Shown: positions 45,005 to 54,366, counted from the first letter of the stretch. The stretch: DNA of 64,000 nt from Kordiimonas gwangyangensis DSM 19435 = JCM 12864 (GCF_000375545.1 NZ_AQXF01000004.1:1-64000); one strand, 5' to 3'. Program-made: numbers and translations. Notes: generated from the sequence alone by a model not told the origin.

Positions 45005-45742
45005 TTACGCGACGTCAGCGTAGCCTTTTTCTTCAAGCTCAAGCGCCAGTTCCTTGCCGCCCGATTTCACGATGCGGCCGTCGATCATCACATGCACCAC
45101 ATCCGGCTGCACGTAAGAGAGCAGGCGCTGGTAGTGGGTGATCAGCAGGATCGCTGTATCATCGCGGCGCTGGGCGTTGATGCCCTCGGCGACGGTTTTG
45201 AGCGCGTCGATATCAAGGCCGGAATCGGTCTCGTCAAGGATGGCAAGCTTGGGATCAAGCACAGCCATCTGTACCATCTCGTTCCGCTTCTTTTCCCCGC
45301 CCGAGAAGCCCACGTTGACAAAACGCTTGAGCATTTCAGGGTCCATGTTCAGCGCCTTGGCTTTTTCGCGCACCAGCTTCATGAACTCGGCCGCTGACAT
45401 CTCATCAAGCCCGCGATATTTGCGGATGCTGTTGAGAGCCGTGCGCAGGAAATTGAGGTTCGACACGCCGGGAATTTCCACCGGATACTGGAAGCCGAGG
45501 AACAGGCCTTCACCCACACGCTCGTGCGGTTCAAGCTCCAGAAGGTCCTTGCCTTCGAACTCGATGCTGCCGGAGGTCACATCATAATCGTCGCGGCCCG
45601 CGATGGTGGCGGCGAGGGTGGATTTACCCGCGCCATTGAGGCCCATGATCGCGTGGGTTTCGCCCGGCTTGATCTCAAGGCTCAGGCCTTTGACGATTTC
45701 CTTGTCGCCGACACTGATATGAAGGTCGTTGATCTTAAGCAT
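45005..45742 (-). CDS. sufC: Fe-S assembly ATPase SufC
   Basis: ABC-type ATPase of 245 aa. Walker A GLNGAGKST, signature FSGGEKKRNEM, Walker B LAILDETDSGLD. Powers conformational change of SufBD. Confidence 0.96.
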   Translation of the reverse strand: MLKINDLHISVGDKEIVKGLSLEIKPGETHAIMGLNGAGKSTLAATIAGRDDYDVTSGSIEFEGKDLLELEPHERVGEGLFLGFQYPVEIPGVSNLNFLRTALNSIRKYRGLDEMSAAEFMKLVREKAKALNMDPEMLKRFVNVGFSGGEKKRNEMVQMAVLDPKLAILDETDSGLDIDALKTVAEGINAQRRDDTAILLITHYQRLLSYVQPDVVHVMIDGRIVKSGGKELALELEEKGYADVA

Positions 45743-45757
45743 TTTTCTTGTCCGTCC

Positions 45758-47227
45758 TTAACCCACGCTGCCTTCAAGGGAGATACCGAGAAGCTTCTGC
45801 GCTTCGACGGCAAATTCCATTGGCAGGTGTTGCATTACTTCCTTGCAGAAACCGTTCACGATCATTGCGACGGCTTCTTCTTCGCCCAGACCGCGCGCCC
45901 GGCAGTAGAAAAGCTGGTCTTCCGAGATCTTGGAGGTGGTGGCCTCATGTTCGATCTGCGCGGTGGGGTTTTTCACTTCGATATAGGGCACCGTGTGCGC
46001 GCCGCATTCGCTTGAGACCAAGAGGCTATCGCACTGGGTATAGTTGCGTACGTTCTCAGCACCCGACAGCACCTTCACAAGGCCCCGGTAGGTGTTCTGG
46101 CTTTTGCCTGCCGAGATACCCTTGGAGATGATGGTGGAGCGCGTGTTCGGCGCCATATGGATCATCTTGGTGCCGGTATCGGCCTGCTGGTAATTGTTGG
46201 TGACGGCAACGGAATAGAACTCACCCACGCTGCCTTCGCCCGCGAGCACGCAGGATGGGTATTTCCACGTAACGGCGGAGCCGGTCTCAACCTGCGTCCA
46301 GCTGACTTTCGAGTTCTTGCCTTTGCAGAGCGCACGTTTGGTCACGAAGTTATAGATGCCGCCCTTGCCGTTCTTGTCGCCCGGGTACCAGTTCTGCACC
46401 GTTGAATATTTGATTTCCGCGTCATCAAGTGCCACGAGTTCCACCACAGCGGCATGAAGCTGGTTTTCGTCGCGCATCGGCGCGGTGCAGCCCTCAAGGT
46501 AGGAGACATACGACCCTTCATCGGCCACAATCAGCGTGCGCTCAAACTGGCCGGTGTTCTCCGCATTGATGCGGAAATAGGTCGAAAGCTCCATCGGGCA
46601 GCGCACACCCTTGGGCACATAAACAAAGGTACCGTCGGTGAACACAGCGCAGTTGAGCGCGGCGAAATAATTGTCACGCACCGGCACGACGGACGCGAGG
46701 TATTTTTTCACCATGTCCGGATATTCGCGGATCGCCTCACTGATCGACATGAAAATCACGCCGGCTTTCTTGAGCTCTTCGCGGAAGGTGGTCGCGACCG
46801 AGACACTGTCGAACACTGCGTCCACGGCGACCTTGGCGGAGCCCTGAACGCCTGCGAGTACTTCCTGCTCCCGGATCGGGATACCAAGCTTCTCGTAGGT
46901 GGCAAGGAGCTCAGGGTCTACTTCGTCGAGGCTTTTGGGGCCGTCTTTCTTCTTCGGTGCGGCGAAATAATAAGCGTCCTGATAGTCGATCTTGGGGAAG
47001 CTGACCTTGGCCCAGTCCGGCTCTTCCATCTTGAGCCACATGGCATAGGCCTTCAGCCGCCACTCAAGCATCCACTCGGGCTCTTCCTTCTTCGCGGAAA
47101 TGAAGCGGATCACCTCTTCGGACAGGCCTTTGGGTGCCATATCCATATCGATATCGGTGACAAAGCCGTATTTATAGTCGCCGGTGACTTCAGCGATCTG
47201 TTTTTGTGCTTCAGCGGTTCCAGCCAT
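45758..47227 (-). CDS. sufB: Fe-S scaffold subunit SufB
   Basis: 489 aa. SufB N-terminal region and beta-helix core, with [20 protein letters not shown] and C-terminal [22 protein letters not shown] including cluster-ligand Cys. Main assembly scaffold. 48 bp separate it from the upstream Rrf2 gene. Confidence 0.96.
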   Translation of the reverse strand: MAGTAEAQKQIAEVTGDYKYGFVTDIDMDMAPKGLSEEVIRFISAKKEEPEWMLEWRLKAYAMWLKMEEPDWAKVSFPKIDYQDAYYFAAPKKKDGPKSLDEVDPELLATYEKLGIPIREQEVLAGVQGSAKVAVDAVFDSVSVATTFREELKKAGVIFMSISEAIREYPDMVKKYLASVVPVRDNYFAALNCAVFTDGTFVYVPKGVRCPMELSTYFRINAENTGQFERTLIVADEGSYVSYLEGCTAPMRDENQLHAAVVELVALDDAEIKYSTVQNWYPGDKNGKGGIYNFVTKRALCKGKNSKVSWTQVETGSAVTWKYPSCVLAGEGSVGEFYSVAVTNNYQQADTGTKMIHMAPNTRSTIISKGISAGKSQNTYRGLVKVLSGAENVRNYTQCDSLLVSSECGAHTVPYIEVKNPTAQIEHEATTSKISEDQLFYCRARGLGEEEAVAMIVNGFCKEVMQHLPMEFAVEAQKLLGISLEGSVG

Positions 47228-47275
47228 AACGGCGGCTCCTTACATCAAAGTTCAAACTCATACGCCTGAAATGCT

Positions 47276-47728
47276 TCAGGCAGATTTCGCGCGTTTTTCA
47301 AACCGCGCTGCAATTTCTTCGCCCGACCCGAAGGAGGCGATGGCGGACAGTTTCACATCTGCCAGTGCACTTTTGACCGCGCTGTTGATCACCTGCCAGC
47401 GCGGGCGCATCTGGCAAATGTCGTCAAAGCAGCAGTCGCTTGTGCCGGTGTCGGCGCAGTGGGTCAGCGAGATCGGGCCATCAATGGCCTCAATGATATC
47501 CGCGACCGTAATCTCGTCCGCACTGCGTGCGAGTGCAAAACCGCCCCTGAGCCCGCGGTGGGACTTCAAAAGCTCCGCCCGCCCGAGCGCATTCAGGATC
47601 TTGGCGACCGTCGGCGCGGGGATGCTGGTGGCGGCGGAAAGGTCCTGCGCGCTCAGCCTGTCATCCGTGTGCGACATTTCGCACATCAGCACCACGGCGT
47701 AATCTGCTAGGTTTGTAAGCCGAATCAC
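47276..47728 (-). CDS. Rrf2-family SUF-system regulator, 150 aa
   Basis: Winged-helix N-terminus (MIRLTNLADYAVVLMCEM ... ATSIPAPTVAKILNAL) plus a Cys cluster (HCADTGTSDCCFDDICQM), which in IscR-like proteins holds a [2Fe-2S] sensor. Matches the SUF-linked Rrf2 group of Alphaproteobacteria. First gene of the leftward operon, so probably autoregulated and controlling sufBCDS-sufT-sufA according to cluster demand. Confidence 0.93.
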   Translation of the reverse strand: MIRLTNLADYAVVLMCEMSHTDDRLSAQDLSAATSIPAPTVAKILNALGRAELLKSHRGLRGGFALARSADEITVADIIEAIDGPISLTHCADTGTSDCCFDDICQMRPRWQVINSAVKSALADVKLSAIASFGSGEEIAARFEKRAKSA

Positions 47729-47799
47729 GGCATCGATCCTTGTGTGATTCTCTGTTATCGCGGCGCAACACTTGGGTTTCCAAGGCTGCCGGATAAATC

Positions 47800-47817
47800 A
47801 TACCAATTTACTCAGGT
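47800..47817 (-). promoter_or_regulatory. Candidate Rrf2/IscR-type operator upstream of the suf regulator
   Basis: On the minus strand ACCTGAGTAAATTGGTAT resembles the gapped ACC..GACTAAA.T...GGT layout of IscR type 1 sites and lies about 72 bp upstream of the Rrf2 start. The similarity is partial and no core promoter was confidently assigned next to it. Confidence 0.3.
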
Positions 47818-47996
47818 TTTACATATGGGGAGCGAGGGCTCTGAGTCAATGGCAATTTCACGGGGAAGCCGTGGGCTTATGACCTATTTTGCCAAGGATT
47901 GCACCACTTTATTGTGATTTTGATAACCAACATGGTTAACACTGGGCGAAAGGCCCGGTAGAAACAGAGGTAAGGCCGCATAGACCCTGAGGATAT

Positions 47997-48941
47997 ATGA
48001 ACGATACCGAGCTGATATCATTCTTTGAAAAGGCGCATTTCATTCGCGCGTTTGAGGCGCGTATTGCTGTCGCGGCGGACGCGGGTGCAGTGCCCGGTCT
48101 CGTGCATCTGAACTCAGGCGCCGAACTTGTGGAACTTGCGGTCATTAACCTCCTTGATGGCCCGAAGGATCAGGTCACCGGCTCGCACCGCAGCCATGGC
48201 CTAGCGCTGGCCTGCGGGGTGGACCCGCTGGCACTTGCGCGTGAAATTCTCGGTCGCAAGGGCGGGCTGTCGGAAGGCCTTGGCGGGACGCAGCACCTGA
48301 TGGCCCCTAGCGTGGGTTTCCTCACCTCGAACGGGATTGTTGGCGGGCAGGTGCCGCTGGCGGCGGGTGCGGCGCTCAGCGCCAAAACCAAGGGCACGGG
48401 CGGTATTGCTGTCACCTTCATGGGCGACGGCGCCGGCAATCAGGGCGTGGTGATGGAGACGCTCAACCTCGCGGCCTCCCTCAACCTGCCGCTTCTGTTT
48501 GTGGTTATCAACAACGGCTTCGGTCAATCGACGCCCAGTGAAAAGGTCACCGGCGGGTCGCTCATTGGCCGCGCGCGGGCCTTTGGTCTTGCTGCCGATC
48601 AGGTGGACGGCACGGACCCCGTGGCCATGTTCAAGACCGCGGACCGTATGGTCGGCTGGGTCAGGAAAACCGCAAGCCCCGCGTTTATCGAGGCCAAGAT
48701 CTCGCGCCTGAGCGGCCACTATCACGGTGACGCGGAAGTCTACCGCGCGGACGGTGAGCGGCAGGACGCGCTCAAACGCCTGCGGGACATGCTCATCAAG
48801 AAAGAAACCGATGAGGCAACGCTCGACACCATCGTCGCCGCTGCTACCTCAAAGGCGGACAAAATTGTCAGCAAGGCCGAAAAGTCGAAGGACGGCAGCG
48901 CTGAAGCCCTTGCGGCATGGCAAGCGGCGGGAGGTTTCTGA
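47997..48941 (+). CDS. 2-oxoacid/acetoin dehydrogenase E1 alpha subunit (TPP-dependent), 314 aa
   Basis: TPP-binding E1 alpha: SHRSHGLALACG, GGTQHLMAP, and the TPP motif GDGAGNQGVVMETLNLAA. VINNGFGQSTPSEKV corresponds to the phosphorylation-loop region. Too short for pyruvate dehydrogenase E1p and most similar in layout to acetoin or branched-chain E1 alpha. GAGGATAT precedes the ATG. Its stop overlaps the E1 beta start by one base. Confidence 0.85.
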   Translation: MNDTELISFFEKAHFIRAFEARIAVAADAGAVPGLVHLNSGAELVELAVINLLDGPKDQVTGSHRSHGLALACGVDPLALAREILGRKGGLSEGLGGTQHLMAPSVGFLTSNGIVGGQVPLAAGAALSAKTKGTGGIAVTFMGDGAGNQGVVMETLNLAASLNLPLLFVVINNGFGQSTPSEKVTGGSLIGRARAFGLAADQVDGTDPVAMFKTADRMVGWVRKTASPAFIEAKISRLSGHYHGDAEVYRADGERQDALKRLRDMLIKKETDEATLDTIVAAATSKADKIVSKAEKSKDGSAEALAAWQAAGGF

Positions 48942-49945
48942 TGGCCAAAATGACGATCAGGGACGCGCTGAATACCGCCATGCATGAGCTGATGGCCGCG
49001 CATGACAATATGGTGGTGCTGGGCGAGGATATTGTGGGCGGCGCAAGCGCTGACGGCACGGACGAGATGGGCGGCCCCTTTGGGGTGACCCGTGGCCTGG
49101 CCGCAAAGTTTGGCCGCGAGCGGGTGATAGACACACCCATTTCCGAGGCTGCTTTCCTTGGCATGGCCACGGGTGCGGCCATGACCGGGCTCCGGCCCGT
49201 GGTCGAGATCATGTTCTCCGACTTCCTCGGTGTGTGTTTCGACCAGCTGATGAACCAGACCGCGAAATTGCGGTTCCTCTCAAACGGGCGGGTCAAGCTG
49301 CCGCTTGTCATCCGTACCACCATGGGCGCGGGGGACGGCTCAGGCGCGACACATAGCCAGTCCTTGCACGGCCTCGCAGCCAGCATTCCCGGCCTTATTG
49401 TCGCAGCACCGGCAACAGCGGCGGACGCTGCGGGTCTTCTCAAGGCCGCTCTCGCCAGCGACGCGCCGGTGATGCTGTTTGAACACAAGGGGCTCTATGG
49501 TCTTGAAAGTGAGGTCGCGGACGGCCTGCCTGCCGCGAGGCTTGGCGAAGGGCGCATTGCCCGCGCGGGTGAGCATGTGACCATCGTCGCGGCCTCCGCC
49601 ATGTTGCATCAGGCACTTCAGGCGGCGGATGCGCTGGCGGCGGACGGCATCAATGTGGAGGTCATCGACCCGCGCACCATCCAGCCGCTTGATGCAAAGC
49701 TGATCCTCTCAAGTGTTATGAAAACCGCGCATCTGCTCGTGGTGGATGAAGGCGCGGCCTTTGGCGGTTTTGCCGATGCGGTACTGTCGCTCGTCGCGCA
49801 GGAGGCATTTGGTGCGCTGAAGGCAGCACCGAGGGCGCTGACGCCGCTGCATACGCCGGTGCCCTATGGCCGTGCGGCGGAAGCGGCGTGGCTACCGAAC
49901 GCAGATAATATCGTGACGGCCATCGAGGCCATGTTGGCTGACTAA
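48941..49945 (+). CDS. 2-oxoacid/acetoin dehydrogenase E1 beta subunit, 334 aa
   Basis: Transketolase pyrimidine-binding domain with VLGEDIVGGASADGTDEMGG ahead of GVTRGLAAKFGRERVIDTPISEAAF, then HSQSLHG and a C-terminal transketolase domain ending VVDEGAAFGGFADAV. ATG at 48941 chosen on the TGATG junction with E1 alpha. No E2 (lipoyl) or E3 gene follows. The next gene is a cytochrome b. Confidence 0.87.
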   Translation: MAKMTIRDALNTAMHELMAAHDNMVVLGEDIVGGASADGTDEMGGPFGVTRGLAAKFGRERVIDTPISEAAFLGMATGAAMTGLRPVVEIMFSDFLGVCFDQLMNQTAKLRFLSNGRVKLPLVIRTTMGAGDGSGATHSQSLHGLAASIPGLIVAAPATAADAAGLLKAALASDAPVMLFEHKGLYGLESEVADGLPAARLGEGRIARAGEHVTIVAASAMLHQALQAADALAADGINVEVIDPRTIQPLDAKLILSSVMKTAHLLVVDEGAAFGGFADAVLSLVAQEAFGALKAAPRALTPLHTPVPYGRAAEAAWLPNADNIVTAIEAMLAD

Positions 49946-49958
49946 GGGGAAACGCGAG

Positions 49959-50612
49959 ATGAAGATCAAGGTTTGGGACGGTGGCACACGGCTTTTTCAC
50001 TGGGTGCTGGTTCTCCTGTTCGCACTCTCCTCCTATTCCGCCTTTCAGGACAAATTCGGCATCTATGCCGACATCCATGTCTATTCGGGCGTCGCGATCC
50101 TCGCGCTCGTGATCTGGCGCGTACTGTGGGGTCTGATCGGCTCGGAAACGTCACGCTTCAGCCATTTCCTGCGCGGGCCCAAGGCAACGCTTGATTATGC
50201 CAAAGGTGCCATGCGCGAAGCGCCCTATGCGCGGGTTGGCCACAACCCCCTTGGCGGGTTGTCGGTTCTACTGATGCTCCTGCTCCTCGCGGCGCAAACG
50301 GTGCTCGGGCTTTATTCAACCGATGCCATGCTTTTCTCTGGCCCGCTCGCTGACAGTATCGACAGCGGCTTCGCCGAAGACCTTACGGAAGTGCATGAGA
50401 TCATTGGTTTCACCCTCATGGGCCTTGTGGGCGTGCATATCCTTGCGATCATTGCCTATGGGGTCAGGCGCAAGGCCAACCTTGTCGGCCCCATGATCAC
50501 CGGCACACGCGAAGTGAATGAAGGCGTTAGCGCGCCGAAGATTGCTAATCCACTTCTTGCGCTTGTGCTTTTCGCCGCGGTGGCAGCTGCCGTCTGGTAC
50601 GGCATTTTCTAA
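49959..50612 (+). CDS. Cytochrome b561/Ni-Fe-hydrogenase-type cytochrome b, 217 aa
   Basis: Di-haem membrane cytochrome: four predicted TM helices, haem-ligand His in RLFHWVLVLL (helix 1), HVYSGVAIL (helix 2), EVHEIIGFTL and GVHILAIIAYGV. Family b561-like/CybB-type electron carrier. Directly follows E1 beta (13 bp) and is convergent with cytochrome c', a frequent partner. Confidence 0.9.
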   Translation: MKIKVWDGGTRLFHWVLVLLFALSSYSAFQDKFGIYADIHVYSGVAILALVIWRVLWGLIGSETSRFSHFLRGPKATLDYAKGAMREAPYARVGHNPLGGLSVLLMLLLLAAQTVLGLYSTDAMLFSGPLADSIDSGFAEDLTEVHEIIGFTLMGLVGVHILAIIAYGVRRKANLVGPMITGTREVNEGVSAPKIANPLLALVLFAAVAAAVWYGIF

Positions 50613-50621
50613 CCAATAAAA

Positions 50622-50645
50622 AAGCGCGCCCGTGGTGGCGCGCTT
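50622..50645. terminator. Bidirectional hairpin between cytochrome b and cytochrome c' genes
   Basis: AAGCGCGCC / GGCGCGCTT with a 6-nt loop. On the minus strand it is followed by TTTTTTATT, so it mainly terminates the cytochrome c' transcript. The plus-strand tail is weaker. Confidence 0.8.
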
Positions 50646-50672
50646 CTCTGTCTCTGCTGCAGGAGAGACCGC

Positions 50673-51146
50673 TTATTTGCGGTATTCGTCGTGGCAGGAT
50701 TTACAGTTGCTGGTCGCTTTCTTGAACGCCGGGCCGATCTGGCTCATGTCGCCAGACTTCGCAGCGTCAGCCAGCGCACGGGTGTCAGCGGCATATTTGT
50801 CCATCCGGTCCGCGAAATCGTCCCAGTTGTCCCAGATGCCGTCTTTGGCTTCGGTGTGGCCTTCCATGCCGCGTGTGTCTTTTTCGAACGCCGCTTTGGA
50901 CATTTCAGCCGACAGCGCCATCACTTCCGCAAGTTTGGCCACGTCGCCTTCCTGGGATGCCTTGCCTTGCAGGTGCTGCACAATGTTGCTGAGCGAATAT
51001 TTCGCCAGTTCCATCACGTCATGACGGTACTGCGATTCGGCAAAACGTTTTTCCTCGTCGCCGTGCGCGGACGACATGCTGCTCGCGGCAAAAACCACGG
51101 CGGCGGTCGCGGCGGCTACCAGTGCACGTTTGCTGGTCATTTTCAT
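50673..51146 (-). CDS. Cytochrome c', 157 aa
   Basis: Signal peptide (MKMTSKRALVAAATAAVVFAASSMSSAHG) then a four-helix bundle with the haem-binding CKSCH at residues 148-152, near the C-terminus as in cytochrome c'. Periplasmic; members bind NO or CO at a five-coordinate haem. AGGAGGGG precedes the ATG at 51146. Convergent with a b561-like cytochrome. Confidence 0.92.
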   Translation of the reverse strand: MKMTSKRALVAAATAAVVFAASSMSSAHGDEEKRFAESQYRHDVMELAKYSLSNIVQHLQGKASQEGDVAKLAEVMALSAEMSKAAFEKDTRGMEGHTEAKDGIWDNWDDFADRMDKYAADTRALADAAKSGDMSQIGPAFKKATSNCKSCHDEYRK

Positions 51147-51280
51147 AAAATCCCCTCCTGAAGGATGCCTGACAGTTGCTGATAAGATTAGCGCCTGCCC
51201 TTTGGGGGGCAAGCGCTAACTAAAAATCTGACAAGTTCGTGATGGCCGCCGGCCTACCGAATCGAATCAGCGACTGCCTA

Positions 51281-51697
51281 TTAAAGGATCTGCTGTTTCG
51301 GTTGCGGGCGACGGTCGCGCCGCGGCGGCTGCGCCTGATAGGCTTCCGCGCAGTGGCCTGCGCAATATGGCATGCCGGGCTCGGACGCCTTGCCACAGAA
51401 ATGGAAATCAGCATCACCCGGGTGGCCAAGCGGCCATTTGCACATGCGGTCCGTGAGGTCGAGAAGCGTGACAAGCTGCTTGTCCGACTTCTTGGCGACC
51501 TTCTTCGGTGCGGCTTTTTTCTTCTCTTTGTCGGTTTTCACCGGCGACGGGCGGGACTTGAGACCAAGCCGGTGCGCCTTGCCGATGACCGCGTTCCGCG
51601 TCACACCTTCGCCCAGTTCCTTGGCGATCTGGCTTGCGCTCAGGCCGTCGTCCCAAAGTTTCTTGAGCTGGTCAATCCGCTCGTCCGTCCATGCCAT
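51281..51697 (-). CDS. gcrA: GcrA-family cell-cycle regulator, 138 aa
   Basis: N-terminal helix-turn-helix MAWTDERIDQLKKLWDDG ... ASQIAKELGEGVTRNAVIGKAHRLGL and a C-terminal Cys motif MCKWPLGHPGD...FCGK...YCAGHC. In Caulobacter GcrA is a sigma70-binding co-activator that prefers methylated GANTC sites. Its presence implies CcrM-type cell-cycle methylation in this organism. Lys-rich linker in the middle is usual. Confidence 0.94.
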   Translation of the reverse strand: MAWTDERIDQLKKLWDDGLSASQIAKELGEGVTRNAVIGKAHRLGLKSRPSPVKTDKEKKKAAPKKVAKKSDKQLVTLLDLTDRMCKWPLGHPGDADFHFCGKASEPGMPYCAGHCAEAYQAQPPRRDRRPQPKQQIL

Positions 51698-51879
51698 GAT
51701 GGTATCCTTATCTTGTTACCTGGGGGTGCGGCGCTCTCGCGCACCCGAGTCTTTCCCCGCTTATATCGCCCTGATAGGGCACTTGCCAAGGGAACATTCA
51801 TACCCATATGGTGTTGCCGGGTCATTCGGCCCCCTAATGCCCACAAGAGATAAGCACGCGAGCGGAAGGAACAAGTCCC

Positions 51880-52713
51880 ATGAGCGCGACCCTGCATGAC
51901 AATTCGGAAAGCTTCCCCGACCTTGGCGCCCGCACCATCGGTGCAGTGAACTGGATCGGCCTCTGGACGCTTTACCTGCGCGAAACGCGCCGGTTCATGA
52001 AGGTCTGGGCGCAAACGCTTGCGGCACCTGCGGTGACAACCATCCTCTTCATGATTATCTTCACCCTCGCGCTTGGCGGTGAAGGCCGCCAGATTGCTGG
52101 GCTTCCTTACGCACAGTTCCTCGCCCCCGGCCTGATTGTCATGGCCATGCTACAGAATGCGTTCGCGAACACATCGTCCTCCATCCTTATTGCCAAGGTG
52201 CAGGGCAATATTGTCGACACGCTCATGCCACCCCTCTCCGCGCTTGAGCTTACCATCGGTTTTGTTGCGGGCGGCATTACGCGAGGTCTTGCGGTTGGCA
52301 TGTCGGTCGGTCTTGCCTTTGTGCTGATGCCCGGTGTGCCCATGACGGTCGCACATATCTGGCCGATCCTCTATTTCTCGGTCGCGGCCTGCACCATGCT
52401 GGCGCTTGTTGGTGTGTTCACCGGCGTGTGGGCGGAGAAGTTCGACCACGCGGCCGCCATCACCAACTTTGTGATTGCGCCCTTAAGCCTTCTCTCCGGC
52501 ACCTTTTATTCGATTGAGCGCCTCTCCACCTCGTGGCAGGTGTTCAGCCACCTGAACCCGTTCTTCTATATGATCGACGGCTTCCGTTATGGCTTTATCG
52601 GCACCGGGGACAGCAACCTCATGATCGGCCTTGCCTATACGCTCGGCATCAACCTTGTGCTCACCTTTGCGGTCTACCGCGTGTTCAAAACCGGCTACCG
52701 CCTGAAGGCTTAG
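51880..52713 (+). CDS. ABC-2-type transporter permease, 277 aa
   Basis: Six predicted TM helices with the ABC-2 signature LLSGTFYSIERLSTSWQ...LNPFFYMIDGFRYGFIG. The N-terminus begins with a cytoplasmic amphipathic segment (WTLYLRETRRFMKVWAQTL). Resembles the YadH/DrrB-type export permeases. No ATPase gene is adjacent on either side, so it must use a partner encoded elsewhere or be part of a split locus. Substrate unknown. Confidence 0.88.
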   Translation: MSATLHDNSESFPDLGARTIGAVNWIGLWTLYLRETRRFMKVWAQTLAAPAVTTILFMIIFTLALGGEGRQIAGLPYAQFLAPGLIVMAMLQNAFANTSSSILIAKVQGNIVDTLMPPLSALELTIGFVAGGITRGLAVGMSVGLAFVLMPGVPMTVAHIWPILYFSVAACTMLALVGVFTGVWAEKFDHAAAITNFVIAPLSLLSGTFYSIERLSTSWQVFSHLNPFFYMIDGFRYGFIGTGDSNLMIGLAYTLGINLVLTFAVYRVFKTGYRLKA

Positions 52714-52716
52714 GGC

Positions 52717-54039
52717 TCACTCCTGCGCGGCATGTTCGCTGAGTAAGTCCTCGTCGCCGCCTTCGTCACGTTCGGCTTCCACTTTCTCTTCCACCGGGTC
52801 GGCGAGGCTCGGGCTATGCACATTGACGGGCGGTGCGGCGCTTTCCGGACTCCTCGGCTTTGCGGGTTTTGGCATGGGCTCCGCAATATCCTCCTGCACC
52901 ATGCCGGGCATCATGCCCTCGAGCTTGAGGCGGTAAATCGGCTCAGGCAGCTCAAGGCCGCCGGCCTCCATCGCATCCTTCGTGACGCGGATCGCTTCAC
53001 CGCGCGCGGCAAAGAAATTGGTGGTGCGTTGGTCGATCCAGCCGCCGAACCAGAGGATGATACTCGAATCGCCCACTTCCTCCACGCGCACCATGGGGGC
53101 AGGGTCCTTCAGCACAAAGGCGAGTGAACCCAGCGCCTCAAGCCCCAGATGGATGGCTTTCTGGATGTCCCCGTCCGCATTGATGCCAAGGGTGAAATGG
53201 AAGCGCCGCTCTGGCGCGCGGGTGTAGTTGATGATCACGCCCTTGAACACCTTGGCGTTTGGGATGCGCACATGGTTGCCTTCCTGCGTCATCAAAATCG
53301 TCGCGCGGGAGGTCAGGCGCATCACCCGTCCTTCAAAGCTGTCGATTTTCACAAGGTCATTGGGCCGGAATGGTTGCCGGACCGATAGCATGACGCTGGC
53401 GATATAATTCTCGATGGTGTCCTGCACCGCAAACCCGATGGCAAGGCCCACAATGCCTGCCGCCCCGAGGATGGTGCCGAGAAGAGCTGTCGCGCCAACG
53501 ATGTCGAGCGCGACGACAAAAGCGACAATGAAAAACACAATGCGCACAAGCTGGCGCAACAGGTCTTCCACAAATTCGTTGGGTGCAATGCGGCTATAAG
53601 GCCACTCGAACCGGGTGAGGATAAAGCCAAGCGAGATGATGACGGCAAACACCACAATACCGACGCCAATCAGCGGCAGCATGCTGATCGCCTGCGTGGT
53701 GCGTTCGTGCAGGCGTTCAAACGCGGGGCGCACCCGTTCCGCGACCGACGTGTCGAGCGTGATGTGGTTCTCCACATCAATTACGCCACCTACCTTGCGG
53801 GCAAGCTCTTCCGCTTCGCTGATCTGTGCGGTCTCGAGCACGGTGCCCGACAGGGTCACCACCCCGGCGCTAACCGCTGCTTCCACCTGGGAGAAGCGGT
53901 CATAACTGGCGTAAACGGCCTCAATCTGCGCTTCAATCGCACGGTCGTCGCGCCCAATGCTGGCCTCCTGCGCCCGAAGCGGTGCCGTCAGTGCAAGGGC
54001 ACTGAGAATTATGAAAAGAAAGAATGCGCGCAACTGCAT
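52717..54039 (-). CDS. BON-domain mechanosensitive ion channel (MscS family), 440 aa
   Basis: Signal peptide (MQLRAFFLFIILSALALTAPLRA), a periplasmic BON domain (about 30-95), then TM helices with the MscS pore-lining helix ATALLGTILGAAGIVGLAIGFA and the beta domain with QPFRPNDLVKID and the VRIPNAKVFKGVIIN signature. Pro/Glu-rich C-terminal tail. Protects against hypo-osmotic shock in studied MscS channels. The BON fusion may tether it to the envelope. Confidence 0.92.
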   Translation of the reverse strand: MQLRAFFLFIILSALALTAPLRAQEASIGRDDRAIEAQIEAVYASYDRFSQVEAAVSAGVVTLSGTVLETAQISEAEELARKVGGVIDVENHITLDTSVAERVRPAFERLHERTTQAISMLPLIGVGIVVFAVIISLGFILTRFEWPYSRIAPNEFVEDLLRQLVRIVFFIVAFVVALDIVGATALLGTILGAAGIVGLAIGFAVQDTIENYIASVMLSVRQPFRPNDLVKIDSFEGRVMRLTSRATILMTQEGNHVRIPNAKVFKGVIINYTRAPERRFHFTLGINADGDIQKAIHLGLEALGSLAFVLKDPAPMVRVEEVGDSSIILWFGGWIDQRTTNFFAARGEAIRVTKDAMEAGGLELPEPIYRLKLEGMMPGMVQEDIAEPMPKPAKPRSPESAAPPVNVHSPSLADPVEEKVEAERDEGGDEDLLSEHAAQE

Positions 54040-54315
54040 AAAGCCCCCATAGCTTGTGCCTGAACCATCTGTACTGACAGCCTATCATGAAAGAGGGGTA
54101 AGGCAGTAATGGGGCGGCCTGTCAGGCGATAGCCGAACTTACGCAACGCTCCAGAAAATAAAGCGAAAAAGCCCGGTTTCCGCCGCGTCACCCCATTGAC
54201 TTCGTTTGCCCATACCGGCATCCTCTGGCGCTCAAGCCGGGGCGCGACCGCGTTCCGGCTATCGCCTTTTTTTCGCACATCATTTGCACACGCGGGAAAG
54301 AGGGGAGGGACCCCA
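54040..54315. other. Divergent intergenic region between mscS-like gene and argD leader
   Basis: Carries the promoters of both flanking genes. No other gene seen. A run of seven T (about 54266-54272) is the only low-complexity feature, and no classical ARG box was recognised. Confidence 0.35.
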
Positions 54316-54366
54316 ATGGACAAGGATCGAGGAGCCCGAAGCGGCCCCGAAGGAGAGAAGACGTGA
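54316..54366 (+). CDS. Candidate 16-codon leader ORF overlapping the argD start
   Basis: An ATG at 54316, preceded by GGGGAGGG, opens the frame [16 protein letters not shown] and stops with a TGA at 54364-54366. The TGA shares bases with the GTG start of argD (54363). Two of its sixteen codons are CGA, an uncommon Arg codon. The ribosome binding site of argD (AAGGAG) lies inside it, so translation of the leader could uncover or block the argD start. No comparative evidence; function is inference. Confidence 0.4.
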   Translation: MDKDRGARSGPEGEKT

